Assembly: GCF_011397635.1 (NCBI RefSeq)
Contig: NC_064754.1
Coordinates: 34,336,043-34,400,042, forward strand
Length of the DNA: 64,000 nucleotides
DNA from: Epinephelus fuscoguttatus
Taxonomy: Eukaryota > Chordata > Actinopteri > Perciformes > Serranidae
Reading direction: 5' to 3'
Part shown: in pieces, positions 20,581 to 33,769 of the stretch
Position numbering within the stretch: position 1 is the stretch's first letter
Layout of the letters: each line of letters begins with the position of its first letter
Made by a program: the position numbers and the translations under genes
Notes under the pieces: model-generated
What the model saw: the letters and a program-made list of their open reading frames with translations, nothing else
Databases searched by the model: none
What the model was told of the DNA's origin: nothing

Positions 20581-23500
20581 TATTTTACATGTAACCAAAA
20601 TCAAAGCAGCATTTCTTAACAACAACATATGTTTGAAAAACCCGTATCATGAGTTATGTATTCAATAGATGAGAAAATTCATAGAAAAAAACTTCCATTA
20701 TGATACCCATACACTTTTATACTTGATGGAATCAATGAGGTGAGGTTCTTGGGGACTGTTCATTATTTAAGAAAATCGCCAAAATTACACTATTTATCAA
20801 AGCCAGAACATTTTTCAGATTTTCAAATTTACAACAGTCACCGGGACATATCATGCTCTTTGGTCACTTATTGGTCATATAATGACTTTATTTGCTAGTA
20901 CAAGCGAGGGGTGGCTGTCATGCACCCATTTCTCGCTGTAGTACACAAAAATCTGAAATGAAGCAGTTTTTAAGGAGGACTTGCACTTTGTTGAAGAAAT
21001 TAATTGTTTGTTTTGGTGATAAATCTCACTTGTGCTGTTTGCTCATTGCATTGGCTCTGATATATCTACATTTGGTGGCCTTTGGGCCTTCTTCGAGATC
21101 AACAATCATGCAGAATTCCCAAAGGCCAAAATGTAATTAAAAAACAAAAGAATTGCATATGGAGCCAGTGTGTGTGATGCTTGTTTTCTACAGTCAAATC
21201 ACACACAGTGATCAGCACTTCGTTATAATTCTTGGTGTGCATTACTTTAATATTTTAAATATAAAATAAATGGTCATTTATGGTGGACAGAGAGTCATGC
21301 ATTTTGCTCCAGTCGCTTCAGGAGGCTCAAGGAAAGTATTTATAGTTATGGGGAGGGTTAAAATGAAAAAAAAAAAAAAAAAAAAGAAGACACGTCAGCC
21401 ACCCGCCCCCACTGATAGTAACATACAGTCCCTCCGTCTTGTTCAGGTATGGAATTTCTCTTTAGTCATTAGTTCAAGATCCACAAAGTTTAATAATTCT
21501 GCGTCATACAGGCGTTTGGCCATGTCATCGAACTGGTTTGCTGCCTCTGTTAACTAGCTGTCTGGTAGTCACTTGACCCATTTGCAAGTCACTTGCGGTC
21601 CATTCATAATGGACCTGCGCCCCACTTTTTGACCAGGACCCACCAGTTGGGAACCGCTGCTTTAGGTAACAGGCATACTGCGTTTTGGCACCATCTGAAA
21701 AATACGAGTAAAAACTCTGAGTCTGAATATTAGATAAAGTGCTACAGTGGATATTCAAATCATACGCACAGTTGCACTGTAATTGCCTGACCAGACTCCC
21801 TTTACCAATCATCCAATTTATTGTTGCCTTGAATCCAGGAGAACACAGAAATCTCTCTAGAGGGCCCTCTGCAGTTGGTGAGACAGAGACGAAACATCAG
21901 GTGGCCTCTGGCAGAGTGAGGGGGCAGGGCCCAAGAGGAGCGCAGGACTGTGAAGGATGCAAACTTGCCCTGGAGCAAACCAACTAATTGAGCATAATGA
22001 ATAATCATTATATGAGCAAGAAGAATTGCAGATGGGCTACTGTCATAGATATCTAAATATTGTTTGTGTACTTACATATTTGTTTTTCCCTCAGTGAACA
22101 TTGTGCAAAGGAATCTCTATCACAATGCCCTCTGGGTAAGATGTGGCAATGAAGTGTTCACTTACTCTTTCAACCATTGAGGTTCAGTCTTACAGAAATC
22201 CCTTGAGTTTTGGATGTATTAAAACAACACTTAAGATGGATTACACGGAGGCAAATAATATAATTAGAAAATGATATATACAGGAAGTCTTTAAATAGAG
22301 CGTGCGCATATCTGTTTGTTACAACATTACCTCATGTTGTTTGGTCAACTTAGGTTCAGCAGCAGGGCCACACCTCAACCACACCTCTAATTACCTGCCA
22401 AGCCTACTTATACCTGGTAAACCCATCCTGTTCTGTTTGTCTCAGATTTCTCAACCCACCCTTCCTTTCCCTTCCCTTCACCGATCATCCTCCCTACCTC
22501 ATCCCTAGCACGGTCCTTTCATCCTCTCTTCCCTTCTCCCCTTATGTCTACTTATTCAGTCTGGTGCATACCTCTCCCATGTCTCATTCTAGGTACCGTC
22601 TGGGGGGTCTGTAATCAGACGGAGACGGACAGAACCCCCACACTGAGTCTTCCTCTGCCCGATCTCCAGTACATCCTCCCAGATCAACCTAATACAAGAA
22701 ATTCCTCTTCCACCTTAACCTCCCACTTCCTGAATTACAATTAAACATTCAAATGACATATTGTGTGTGTCCTTGCCAGTGAAGTTATGGCTAAGAAAGG
22801 ATCATGGTTTGTCTTAAAATATCCTCCCCTCCTCCTGATTAAAAAGTCTGCTTATACACTACATACCTTTAGAAATGTTGATATGATACATATGAAACAT
22901 GCAGATATAACATATCTGTGGTATTCAGTTGCCTACAATGCCTACTTTTTCTTCTGGTGACTGGGCTGAGTTCACAGAATTAATCTTTAGTTGAGAAATC
23001 TGCTTCATTTGAATCCATGCCATAGTAATCTGGGCTGCTCTAATTGCAAATCAAGGATCCCCAGCAATGCCAAGTAAATGTGTTCTTCAATATTCTGAAG
23101 GAATTTTAGGCCAGAAGAAGAATGTTTACTCAATTACATCAGACTTCTGTAGGGATTAACAGAGCACGATAAGCAATATGAGCGTATGTTATTATCTGAA
23201 TGTTAAAGTTAAAGGTATTTTTAGGGACTTTTGAGAAAATATTTGGTGCTCAAGCCCCAGAAGCCATCTCCTTACTCTGCTTCTGATGAACCTTGACCTA
23301 TAGGTGGAGAATGGTTAGCACTTATTAATGAAAGTTCTAAAAAACTGTGTTAAATCTGATCAGCTTGAATCACTCCCACTCCCTCTGAAAAGGACTAATG
23401 GCTCTGTGTCTCTTATTTTACATGTAGCACCCAGTACACCCAACACAGATCCCCCGTGTGCCTTCTGTGTGCCTCCACGAAATTGACACTAGATGGAGCT

Positions 23501-24800
23501 GTTGTCAAAAAGGTACTGAGCCACTTCTCATCAGCAACAGCCAGTCTCAGAAGATCAGAGGGATTGATTAAGAAATAATTCATCTAATTACTTTATTCCC
23601 TCATAGTACAGCAGGATGGAGACATTTTATTTTAAAGAGTTTACCACCAAATGTGCATTAATTATCACCAACAGTGAACTTTACAACATATGGTTTCATC
23701 GTTGGGGGTAATCAATTTGGGAAAGTGCCAGCACATCAGGTCAATAGATGAAACTGCTCGTTCAGTTTGTGGGAGCATCGGTACACGATGCAGATTAGCT
23801 GTTTCCATCCTGCTGATAGCCCCCATTACATCCCATTCTCCCAGATGGATGAGTGCCAGCTCTCACAGTCAGAGCAGTGCAGTGGTTCACACTGTGTCTA
23901 ACTCTCTGTGACGGAGATCCAACCTTATCTCTGTTTGAGGGCAGAGCCATGCTAATGTGCTTTGATAGCCCACAAGAGGGTTTACTCTGTTCTTAAAGTA
24001 TTTTTCTCTCACAGTGCAAGTTAGTGGGAAAGCAATGTGACATAACATGATCTTCTCAAGCCAGGTTTTTAGTTGTGTGACCAAACTCCAAAAACAATGT
24101 GATCAGTAGTTGATATTCTGTTGTTACATGGTTTGTTGTATACATCTGCACCGACAGTATCTTGTTGATATGCATTTCGGTTCCGTCTCAACAGAGGGTG
24201 ATATTGTACAACACATAGTTTGCTTAAATGACTAAGACTGTTTTCACTATAACATAGTAGACTATATGTTACAATACATGTTTGAATCAATGGTTTCACT
24301 GCTTCATTGCCAATGACAGGCTTAAGTATCTGTCGTCTCAGGTCTGTTTACTGTCCTCTGTACTCGAATGAATAACAGCAACCCCATATAAATCGTTTTA
24401 CTACAATTACTGAAGGATGCTTTACTGTTTTTTATTACATTACTCTTACCTTCTGAGTTTTAAGACCTTGTTAAAGGGCTTTGTTACTGTGATACAAACA
24501 ATATTTTTAATTTTTGCCTTTGAACCATGAAAAAATAGTAAGAAATATAAATAAATACCAGCCCAAAACTGGATCTTACCTTTAGAGATGTTATAGCTTT
24601 ATAATCATAATATTTTTATTTATGTAGCACCTTTAAAAACAGTCGCTAAAGTGCTTTTACAACCAAAGCAAAGCAGAAGCAAGATACCTTTGAGGCAATA
24701 TAGCAAACTAAAGCAAGACAAAAACTAAGGTAAAATTAAATGAGAAAAGATGCAACAACACATTTCTACATTTTCTATTTTTATTTCCATTTGCAGTAAT
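20581..24800. other. Intergenic, mostly unrecognised
   Basis: No exon is supported. A poly(A) run lies near 21365-21384. A repeat fragment at about 21545-21670 (GTAGTCACTTGACCCATTTG ... ACCAGTTGGGAACC) resembles a dispersed fish DNA-element end. The rest shows no structure I can name. Confidence 0.5.
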
Positions 24801-24893
24801 ACATTTGGTGGTGTGGCTCTGTTCTGGGGCCTCTGCCTTTTCTCGGGCCTATGCAGAAAGCCTCTTCCACATGCCTAAGTGGAAAGCCTTAAG

Positions 24894-24896
<3 letters not shown>

Positions 24897-24950
<54 letters not shown>
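24897..24950. repeat. (GA)n microsatellite
   Basis: A pure GA run of about 54 bp. It is flanked by two imperfect copies of a 'CTSCCCTTCCAYRYGC' phrase at about 24958 and 25014. The Arg/Glu-repeat frames here are artefacts. Confidence 0.96.
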
Positions 24951-24952
<2 letters not shown>

Positions 24953-25149
24953 ACACCTCTCTGCCCTTCCACGTGCAAACAAGGACAAGCCTGAGGCAAA
25001 GAAAGCAAACCTCCCTGCCCTTCCATACGCATTATGCCTACATAGAAAACCTAAGGCAGGGGCTCATTCACAACCAACCAAATACTGAGTGATGATCAAC
25101 ATTCATGAAGCCTTATGACACATGAACAAGAAGAAGGAACACATTGTTT

Positions 25150-27762
25150 ATCAAATTCCATTAAACTTTATTTCATTGATTATACATATTCCATTGCACA
25201 TTTAACATCATGAAAATGACTCTGATTGTAAAAATACACAGATATTGACAGTTCATGTCTGACGATGACACCATCTGAATACTTTACAGTTATGTAAGTA
25301 TAACATTATGCAAAAGCTCACATTCTCAATGTGATGCAGGAGGCAAAGCAGCTTTCACATAATCTGCAGATGAATCTACTCAACAACAACCATATATTTT
25401 TTACATGTTCTTTCATCTATACAAAAAATGAATCTATATACACACCGATGATTTCATATTTACACTGTTTAAAATAAATAAAATGTAACAGGTCTATATA
25501 TACCAAAACAGAGTGAGCATAGCTTGGCACTGTGTGTGTTTATTAAAGTGTGTGTTTGCTTACATGTATTGCAGGTGGTAATGCCATAATCCAGTGATGA
25601 GATGTTGCATGCCATTAATAATATGTGGAGTTACACCATGCAACACTAAGTACTGACGATAATTATAATTTTCGTTATATATCAAACATAAGATTATTGC
25701 ACAAGACAAAATGCTTCTCTGTAATATGATTACTCACACTGAATGCTGCATGAAATGTATATATTCAATACATAACCTCAAGTCACTTAACCTGGATACA
25801 ACTTCTTTCTTGGCACACTAAGGACTGCAGTATAGCTGTATGTAGAATACCCTGTCATTATAAGGGGGTAAATTAGAAAAATATGCATCTATAATTTGAG
25901 TTATTATATCTCTGTGAAAGAGGTATTTTACTATATGTAAAAGAAAGACCTCAGTTAGCAGCGTTTCCTTCGGCACATCTTACATTCACAACGGCTCCAT
26001 GTCAAAATAGTCTTTAACACCACCTGACTCATTCACATTCCCCATCAAAACCCACGACTACACAAACTTCTTCTCCACTTCGGCCTGTTCTTCTTTAAAC
26101 ATATAACTAATGTTTTTTAACTCTTATCTGATCTTCACACTCAGACAGTGCTACCCCTGTACTGCTTCTTTTCTTTTTTATTTGGGTTAAATACACTTGT
26201 TGTCCTCAACTCCATGAAGACAACTGAATACAGGAATCATATGATCTCTGAGAATATAAAAGGTTTATGTACATCTGTACTGTTTAATGCAAACCATTCC
26301 TGTATTGTTCATATTAATGGGTTATGATGAGAGCAAATTTATTTGTTTGTTTTGGCTGTTTCCTTTACAAGAATATAAAATAATACACTCAATGTTTATA
26401 TAACCATTAATATATTCAGACTTAGGCCTTTAAAAACAACGTTTCTTATACTAGAAGTGTATAATACAAACCCTTCCTTTGGTGTCAGTACTTGCAAAAT
26501 AAAAGGAAGCAGTGAAATGTCCAAATGAGGTGGTCACGGCCAACTGTGACAACACTCAGGCTGTCACAATGCAAATATAAAAAAGTGAAGCCTTCCACCC
26601 TTCAGGTACAGCTTTAAAAGTTTAAAAACACCTGTGGCTACATAACAATAAAGGGCTCCTCTGCAAACGACCTAAAGGGAGTTATATTAGTACTTCTGAC
26701 TGTTCACACCTGATACAGAAATACTGAGAGGGTGGTGTAAGAATTGAAGTTCATATAGAAGGTCAAATACCATCTGTCATTAATCCAACTCCCCAAAATG
26801 ATCTGTTTAAGTGGCTGAAATTCATTCATTCATCATGTGTTTCATGAGCTCTAAACTTGAACATGAAACAGTTTGTCTTTAACAGCTGTGACGTGTCAGA
26901 AAACACAGTATAATACAACAAAAAGCCACTTTCTGTAGCACACTGCAACTGAGGAGTGACACCTAGGGATGTGAGGGAAAGCTGCACATTGGGTGCACAT
27001 GTACGATGTGTAGAAGGCAAAAAAATTAAGAGTTTTATTTTAACCTTATGAACCTTTAGAAATCAAGTCTGCACTATGTGTGCAATGGTCTTAGGTCAAA
27101 TTAAGCAAACCGCCCTCTGAGATTTATCATTTTAAGCAACTCTCCCCTTCACCTGAGGTGATGTCACTGATTAGTTTCTGCTTTGTGGCTGAAAACTCAC
27201 ACTGTAGTGTTTTTGAACACCTGACTCTGCATGCATTGCACACAGTTGCTTATCCAGTTCTAATCCCTGTTCCAAACTCTCCGTGTTTGCAGATGTGCAG
27301 CTGTAATCCTGTCAAAAAGCTATCAGGATGGTGGCAGTGCTACAAACAATAGTGGACTTTCTCCCTGCAGGTTGAGGCTACTCAAGTTACTCCTTTCAGA
27401 TGACTTCACCCTACCTTTGTCGATTCTGCAGGTGGCTAGTCACCTGTCGCTGAAAAACTACACAAAAACAGATTAAAGTACAACCTGGTCAGACTCTTTT
27501 GTCTCGTGTCTTCTGACAGCTCCCCCCTAAACAAGACTGAGCTGAGGATAAACTGAACTGGCTAACCCTCAACTTAAGTTTTGCTCCCTACAAAACCAAA
27601 AAGTGTAAATAAAAAAATCCGCAGCAGGGAGGGCAGAGAGAATCAGGTCATAGTCAGGACACTTGAAGAGGAAAGCGATTCAAGCTGGATAATATCAAAT
27701 TATCAGACAATTTTACTCCAAATTCCAGATAGATAGATAGAAACAACCACTGATCCTCTGCC
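25150..27762 (-). other. cacng5: Inferred cacng5 3' UTR with poly(A) signal
   Basis: On the minus strand, downstream of the cacng5 stop, the first persuasive poly(A) signal with clean context is AATAAA at about 25169-25174 (GAAATAAAGTTTAATGG). This would give a 3' UTR of about 2.6 kb. The stretch has little recognisable transposon sequence, unlike the DNA to its left, and is AT-rich with scattered ATTTA motifs. An earlier signal near 27030 could give a shorter form. The extent is inferred from sequence only. Confidence 0.5.
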
Positions 27763-28026
27763 TCAGCAAGGTGAGGAGGACATTTGCTCATACTCTGGAC
27801 ACTTGAGAAGAGCAGGGTAGTGGGAGGAGTTCATCTGGAGGGAGGCCTCAGAGGAGATGGAGGAGGCACTGCGACCACGTCCGGCCCAGGCGTCTGGATG
27901 GAGGAACTGGCCGGAGTAATCTGAGCAATTGCTGAGGCGAGGCCGGTAGAAGCCCTGATGGGGCCGATACATTTCCTCTGCTGTGTAGCGCTTCATGAAC
28001 AGGTACACTGACATGACGCCTGCTGT
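27763..28026 (-). CDS. cacng5: cacng5 coding exon 5 (last; TM4 end and cytoplasmic tail)
   Basis: The exon encodes residues 191-277 and ends TGA at 27763-27765. The acceptor is GTTCTCCCTCAG|ACAGCAGG. The sequence starts TAGVMSVYLFMKRYTAEEMY, completing TM4, and then gives the Pro/Ser/Tyr-rich cytoplasmic tail (HQGFYRPRLSNCSDYSGQFL). The extreme C-terminus is QMSSSPC, the atypical ending of type II TARPs (gamma-5/gamma-7) instead of the TTPV PDZ ligand of type I members. Confidence 0.96.
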   Translation of the reverse strand, partial: TAGVMSVYLFMKRYTAEEMYRPHQGFYRPRLSNCSDYSGQFLHPDAWAGRGRSASSISSEASLQMNSSHYPALLKCPEYEQMSSSPC

Positions 28027-29431
28027 CTGAGGGAGAACAGAGGCAAAGGAACACTCAGTTCACTCTCCAAAACACATTCTGTTCACAAACATGTCAAATT
28101 CAGGTGACTTTAAACCAAACACATGAAGGCATTTTAACCACTGAAATGATTCATTCCAAGAATTAAATAAAATGAATTATGGAAAATCAGAGAATTATGC
28201 ACTTATTGATGATTCATGACTTTGCTGAATAACCATCTGAAAAAACAACAACACTTGAATCATGGCTTAGTTGAATGGGTTTATGCCAGGATGCAGGTGT
28301 GTATATGCTGTATCCGTTCATTTCTTTCTTCTCTTTTCCTCTTTGAATGACATCAAATGCACAATTTCACAGAAAAAGAACAATGCACATTCAATATTTC
28401 CCGTCATTGTGACTTCAGATTATTGTGATGGACTACAGGAGAATTAAGTATCAACAAAAGACACAGAAAAACATGAATCATCGCTTACTAACCCCACATT
28501 ATCATGTTTTATCAGGGCTGTTTTGCACAGTCCAGTACATTAGAGACCTTCATATCTCAGGGAAGGGACTTTGTATTGACGTCTTTAGACAGTAATTTCA
28601 GGATAAATGAGTGCATCTGTCAAACCGGATCATTCCCAGGGTGTCAAATACCAACACTGGATAACACCCCACGGTATGCGATATTAAAGCCAAAGGCACC
28701 CTTTAACTCCATTTTAAACCCCATATGCAGCAAAACTTAATGCTGAGAACAACTGACTATAAAGAGTGAGAAAGTCCACATAGGGTTGGAAGGAGGGATG
28801 GTGGATGGATCAAACAAAACCAGACTTCCAACCACAAGACCACAGTTCATGTCCCGTGTGAAACCAAGAGTCGATGTTGTTTTAATGTAACTGTACGCAA
28901 TTTACAGATGGTTGTTACACATTGACTAACGTGACCTTTATAAGTCATGTTACATTACGTAACAAACTTACTTATTTTAACTGTTTCACTACATGATTTA
29001 TGAGTTATACTGTTTTTCAGTTGTGCGTCCCATAGACACACTACACTGTGCCCTGTGTATCGCTATGAGACACTGAGGGGCGTGGCAAAGCATTGGTATT
29101 TGATGACCTGGGAATGAGAAGAGTTGGTTGAATGCCTAAAGTGTATCTTGAATAATGAACGCAACAGATGAGAGATGTAAATTAGCAAAAGCAAAGTAAT
29201 GCCAGAGCTGTCATTAAGCACATACTTATGAAAGCATGAGCTTGGATAAAGGCACCTGGACAGACATGAATTAAGTAAAATCTTCTAGCCTGGAACCTAA
29301 ATTGAAAAAAATCTGTGTCATGTAGATATACATCTGGGTTTCAAGCAGAAACAGACCCACAGCTAATGTTTTGGTCAGGCAAGAAAGATTTAGAGGATTC
29401 ATTTTGATGCTTGTGAAAAACATTAAATTAC
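28027..29431 (-). other. cacng5 intron between coding exons 4 and 5
   Basis: GT-AG intron (GAG|GTAATTT ... CCCTCAG|). A stretch at about 28780-28880, including GGATGGATCAAACAAAACCA and CAGTTCATGTCCCGTGTG, loosely resembles part of the 5759-6352 family. Nothing else was recognised. Confidence 0.7.
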
Positions 29432-29577
29432 CTCAGTGAGCAGGAAGGAGATGGCAGCAAAGGCAAACGACCAGCCATACTTGTAGCTGAAGTATGCCTC
29501 ATTAGTTTTGGTTCTGTTCAACATTTCATCGTTAATGTTGGAGATGTACAACACCAGACCAACCACCAGAGAGAGAC
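29432..29577 (-). CDS. cacng5: cacng5 coding exon 4 (TM3 end, second extracellular loop, TM4 start)
   Basis: 146 bp, residues 142-190. The acceptor is CCTCCCTCAG|GTCTCTC and the donor CTGAG|GTAATT, phase 1 in and phase 0 out. It encodes LSLVVGLVLYI (end of TM3), then NDEMLNRTK with an N-R-T sequon in the short second loop, and YGWSFAFAAISFLL (start of TM4), closely matching gamma-5 of other vertebrates. Confidence 0.96.
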
Positions 29578-29921
29578 CTGAGGGAGGCAGGCAGGGAAAC
29601 ACAGAAACACATAAACTCCCATGACTATGCAGAGAAAGGTAGACGGAATTTACAAAAACATTGATAGTATATGATTGGTGTCCCTCTTGTTGCAGACCAT
29701 GCATCTACTGATTACAGATTTTAATAGAACAATAAGTGTTTCATTGTGTTCTCTTCCTCAATTTAAGTGACACACACCTGAACTCTGCAACATAACAGCT
29801 ATGTTTATTAAAAATCCTTTCACCATTTACTTAGTTCAACACATGTTCACCTTCTCAAATGTACCTGTGTTTGTTGATTTATTTATTTGGATATGTTGTG
29901 AGTAAAAGCCAAACCAAGTAC
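29578..29921 (-). other. cacng5 intron between coding exons 3 and 4
   Basis: 344 bp, the shortest intron of the gene. Its donor is the weak G|GTACTT. No repeats were recognised. Confidence 0.85.
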
Positions 29922-30062
29922 CTGACAGGATGAAGAAGATTCCAGAAACAAAAGCCAGGATGGTGCGATGGGGTCGGATGTGACCGATGTTGCTGAGTAC
30001 AAAACCGATAAACATGAAGAAGAGGCTGACCAGAGGGAAGGGTGTGGCAGAACGGATCATCT
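29922..30062 (-). CDS. cacng5: cacng5 coding exon 3 (TM2 and most of TM3)
   Basis: 141 bp, residues 95-142. It begins AG at 30062 after CTTCCTCCAG|, so that the Lys codon is split across the junction. MIRSATPFPLVSLFFMFIGF forms TM2, NIGHIRPHRT is the cytoplasmic linker, and ILAFVSGIFFILSG begins TM3. An alternative AG two bases later (CCAGAG|) would break the frame. Confidence 0.96.
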
Positions 30063-32464
30063 CTGGAGGAAGACACGAAATGTTTGATTTAAGATGTGAC
30101 CTACGGCAGCAGTTTCGGACCCAATCCCCATAATTCTTAGGCTACTGTAAAAATATACATATTATATCATAACTTATATATTATAATAAATATTTTTCAT
30201 TAGTAAAACATTTGTTACAAGCTAAGGGCCGATATGTTTCCTCACACCACCTCTCCCTTGTCTTCCTTCTGTTACTCAAAAGTCTGTCATCTTGTGTACG
30301 ACAGGTTTGGCAAAGCAGACTGCACCCTAAGTGCATCTAGTGGTTCATGGTGATGCGGCATGTAGATGATGATCATCGCTCTTTGCTGCATGTTATGCAT
30401 ATCTCTCTCACTGATGGGGAGGCAGAAGCAAACACTGCCAACCAGCTCAAAAAATCACGAGAACCTAACCAGATCCAAGCCAGGGGTAATAGTGAGAAAT
30501 TATGGCTCAGTCCAGCCCTGCCTGAGCTTGAAGGGGTTGGACAGAGCATCAGAGCTCTAGTTGTTCCTACTTGATTCTAACATAAACTTTTTTTTCTCTT
30601 TGGTTTTTTTTTGTGTGTGTTTTCAGTGACTTTGTGAAACTTTTAATGAAAGCTTTCCCTTAGAGTAGCAGCATGAGGTTTTCCACTGAGGCTGGTCTTA
30701 CTCGTCAAGGCAGCATCATGTGGGTTTAGGAATTTGGGTCCTCGTTTATATCAAGATGAAGCTGGACCTCCCTACTGTGAGCAAATGGTAAAGCACCTCC
30801 CAGGAGACAAACAAGTCTGTAATACTTCTCTCCACACCCCCATTGTGTTCTCCATTACACACAATGTTGCCCCTCCAACTAAGTGGACCAGATGTTTAAG
30901 GCCATAACCTTAATGGAACTGGTTATTTAGTTGGGTAAAGTTTGGATTGTGTGGTAAGCGTGTCCATTATATTCTACTGTGGATATCCAACACCATAAAT
31001 AAAGTCTTTCTGGATTAATGTTGAGTCTGAAATAAAGTCAGGAAAAGCTTCAGTTCTGAATGGAAAGTTTTAACTAATGCATACAGGATATTAATGTAAT
31101 TTTACCAGTGTGCCTGGATGAATACTGAGCCAATTAACTCTTATTATCGCCGTCTATTTAAATCCTTTCTTCCTATATATCTGTCACTTCAGGGAGTCTT
31201 CTTATTTTGTTCTCACATCTACACTTTTAAATTCACGCCAATTCTTTCATGTTCAAGTTTGTCACTTCTTGACCTTCATATCTTTACAAGACTTCTCCTG
31301 TCTCCCACTTCTTTTTTCTGTTCCTCCTTTTCTTCTCTAATAAAGTGAAAGAATAATCGCTCCTTTGATACTTTTGCATTGTTAGTTATTATCAAAGGAG
31401 AGTTATTTGTTGCATCTCGAAAGACATTTGAAGTGTTGAAATTTTACTCTTTTTGTGCCCACATAATAAGCACATCAAAAACAAATGGATGAATTTATTT
31501 AATTATTTGAATATCTAATTTCCCCTAAACTTGCTTATTTTAGTTGATGAGTCCCCAGAATGTGTTACAACAACCGTCAGAGAGGGAGGCATGTAAATGT
31601 ACCTCTATGACCACCTGGTTTACCTCCGTCTCACTATGTCTTACTTCTTTGACCTTAAAGGCTATCTTTGGACTGCAGCTTGAAGACACGAGGGATATGG
31701 GATATGAAGTGGCTGCTTGTCGGCACACCACCAGTACTCATGTGTATCCATGCGTTTTCACGCTGCAGGGGGTCTCTACAAAATGAAAATGGCACCCTTA
31801 CATTTTTCATACACGCCCAGCTCTTATCTTGAGTGGACTGGCCTTGGGGAATGGGCCAGGAATAGCACAAACAACACAGATGACAGCATTGTGCAGAGGT
31901 GTGGACTCAAGTCACATGACTTGTACTCAGGTCAGATTTAGGTCATAAATGTGATGTCTTTGGACTTGGCATTATAAAACAAATAAGAGGCTTGTGCATT
32001 GCAGTCTCTGTCAATGTTAACCCTATGGTACCACTGGCCTGGAGAGGACTACAGACAGACATGTGCTGCCACAGTGACACATGGTGTTACCAGACACTTT
32101 TTCACCTGCCAGCGATGAGGTTCACTGGGAGGGCGTAATGTGCTGGAGGTCCAGTCCATCTAACCAGTTCCACTCACCACTACACAGGTGCCAACACAAC
32201 ATGACAAATCTTGAAATACCATGGGAAATAACTGGGTTCTCTCTCCTGGTGTCCGCTGCATATTGTTGTATCACTTGTTTTGCTTGCCACTTTTTTTTTT
32301 ACCGCTGCCTCTTATTAAGCCAATATTTTTATGCATTTCTTACACTGCACTGTAACTTTTAAGTTTGTATATTATACCTGTCCCACTATATTTCAGCTTT
32401 TTATTTTCCATTCTCTAGTTCTCTTGTTCTCTTGTATAATAGTGGAGTGTGAAAAGTTACTTAC
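30063..32464 (-). other. cacng5 intron between coding exons 2 and 3
   Basis: A GT-AG intron of 2.4 kb. At about 31896-31985 it holds a dispersed-repeat-like segment (GTGGACTCAAGTCACATGAC and GTACTCAGGTCAGATTTAGG). The rest is unrecognised. Confidence 0.75.
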
Positions 32465-32551
32465 TCAGGACACTAACAGTGGACTCAGAGGTCATCTGGA
32501 CGTTAGTGGGCATCACATACTCGATGGTAAAACACCGGCCTTTCTCCTCCC
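32465..32551 (-). CDS. cacng5: cacng5 coding exon 2 (first extracellular loop)
   Basis: 87 bp, residues 66-95. The acceptor is CCTTTTAG|GGGAGG (CTTTTAG) and the donor CTGA|GTAAGT (consensus). It encodes GEEKGRCFTIEYVMPTNVQM and then TSESTVSVLK. It holds the loop cysteine of CFTIEY and no membrane segment. Exon 1 to 2 and 2 to 3 are both phase 1, as in other gamma-5 genes. Confidence 0.95.
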
Positions 32552-33341
32552 CTAAAAGAGAGGACAGGGAGAGAAATACATTCAGTAAAATTTCACATAA
32601 ATCTAGAGCACTCTACAAAACTGATTAAACTGTTAATTCACCCACTGCGACAAAGAAAAGTTAAACACAGAAACATGTACAGTATTCTGGCAGAATACAC
32701 AGATGTCTTGTAGCCTTTGAATGATAATAATACCTAAGTTTTTAGCATTTATTTTCATTCATGAGAGTAAGCTTTGTGTGATGGCTGTGACACAGTTTCA
32801 GCTTTCTCCTCTGTGACGTTGTTGAATGCCACCTAACAACAACTTCACAGCAAGTTGCAAGCAAGCATGGACTCAACAGCTTGTTTCATACAATACACAA
32901 GTTCTACTGTCAGTATTTGTGTGAGGAACACCCAGCATTAGATTTCAGCACCTTTCCCTTCATCGCTCTGACACATACAGTACAAAGTCTAGCACCAAAA
33001 CGCACAAATACACACTCTTGTAACTGATGTCTTTATCAACACTTAATTAACCCCACACTATGAGGTGTTTGATTAGGTGAGATTTTGTGGTTCAGCATAT
33101 GTAATTAGCTTTCATAAAGTGTTGATAATGCATACTAGAACAATGCAAAGTGAGAGTTTGGACCAGGGCAGTCCTAAAATATCAGCATACAGTAGTATAA
33201 GTACTACAGTTAAGGATCACAATGGTGCATTGATTACAGTTCATACTAATCATACTAACAGTTCATACTAACACTGCATATCGGTACATGCCTGAACTAT
33301 TTTGCCAGTGTTAGTCATTGATGGAGCATTTTTGTAAACTT

Positions 33342-33401
<60 letters not shown>

Positions 33402-33402
33402 G
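33342..33402. repeat. Compound (TG)n(CG)n(TG)n microsatellite
   Basis: About 61 bp with an internal CGCGCGCG switch, a sequence able to adopt Z-DNA. Confidence 0.95.
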
Positions 33403-33769
33403 AGAGAGATGTGCTAATATAGCAGCAGACTAAACCATGTCTTCTCTGTAATCGTGCATTTCATGCAGATTATAACCCATCCATTTAACTTTTGTGTGTT
33501 TGTGTACATGTGCACAAGGGAGAAGAAGCCTTTGATGTCAAAACTTCAGCTTCAGGGTCAGGCCGGGTGAGTGCTGAAAAATTTGGTAGGAGCGCCCCAG
33601 TCTAGCTGAAAACTAATTGCATCATGTCGGGCACAGCTCATTACTTTGTGGTTCCTGGTACAAACTCTCATTACAGCAAGAATTTAAGGTTTAAGGCTGG
33701 CCACCTTGCCTGAAAAGACCCCCCTCTGCAAGTATCATAAAATGCGATGCAGTATCATTACATAAACTA

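Noticed and set aside
24805-25092. Arg/Glu-repeat open frames
   Set aside because: They are translations of the GA microsatellite.
25150-27762. Additional exons in the cacng5 3' region
   Set aside because: The protein is complete at 27763 with the expected SSPC terminus, and no further coding similarity is seen.
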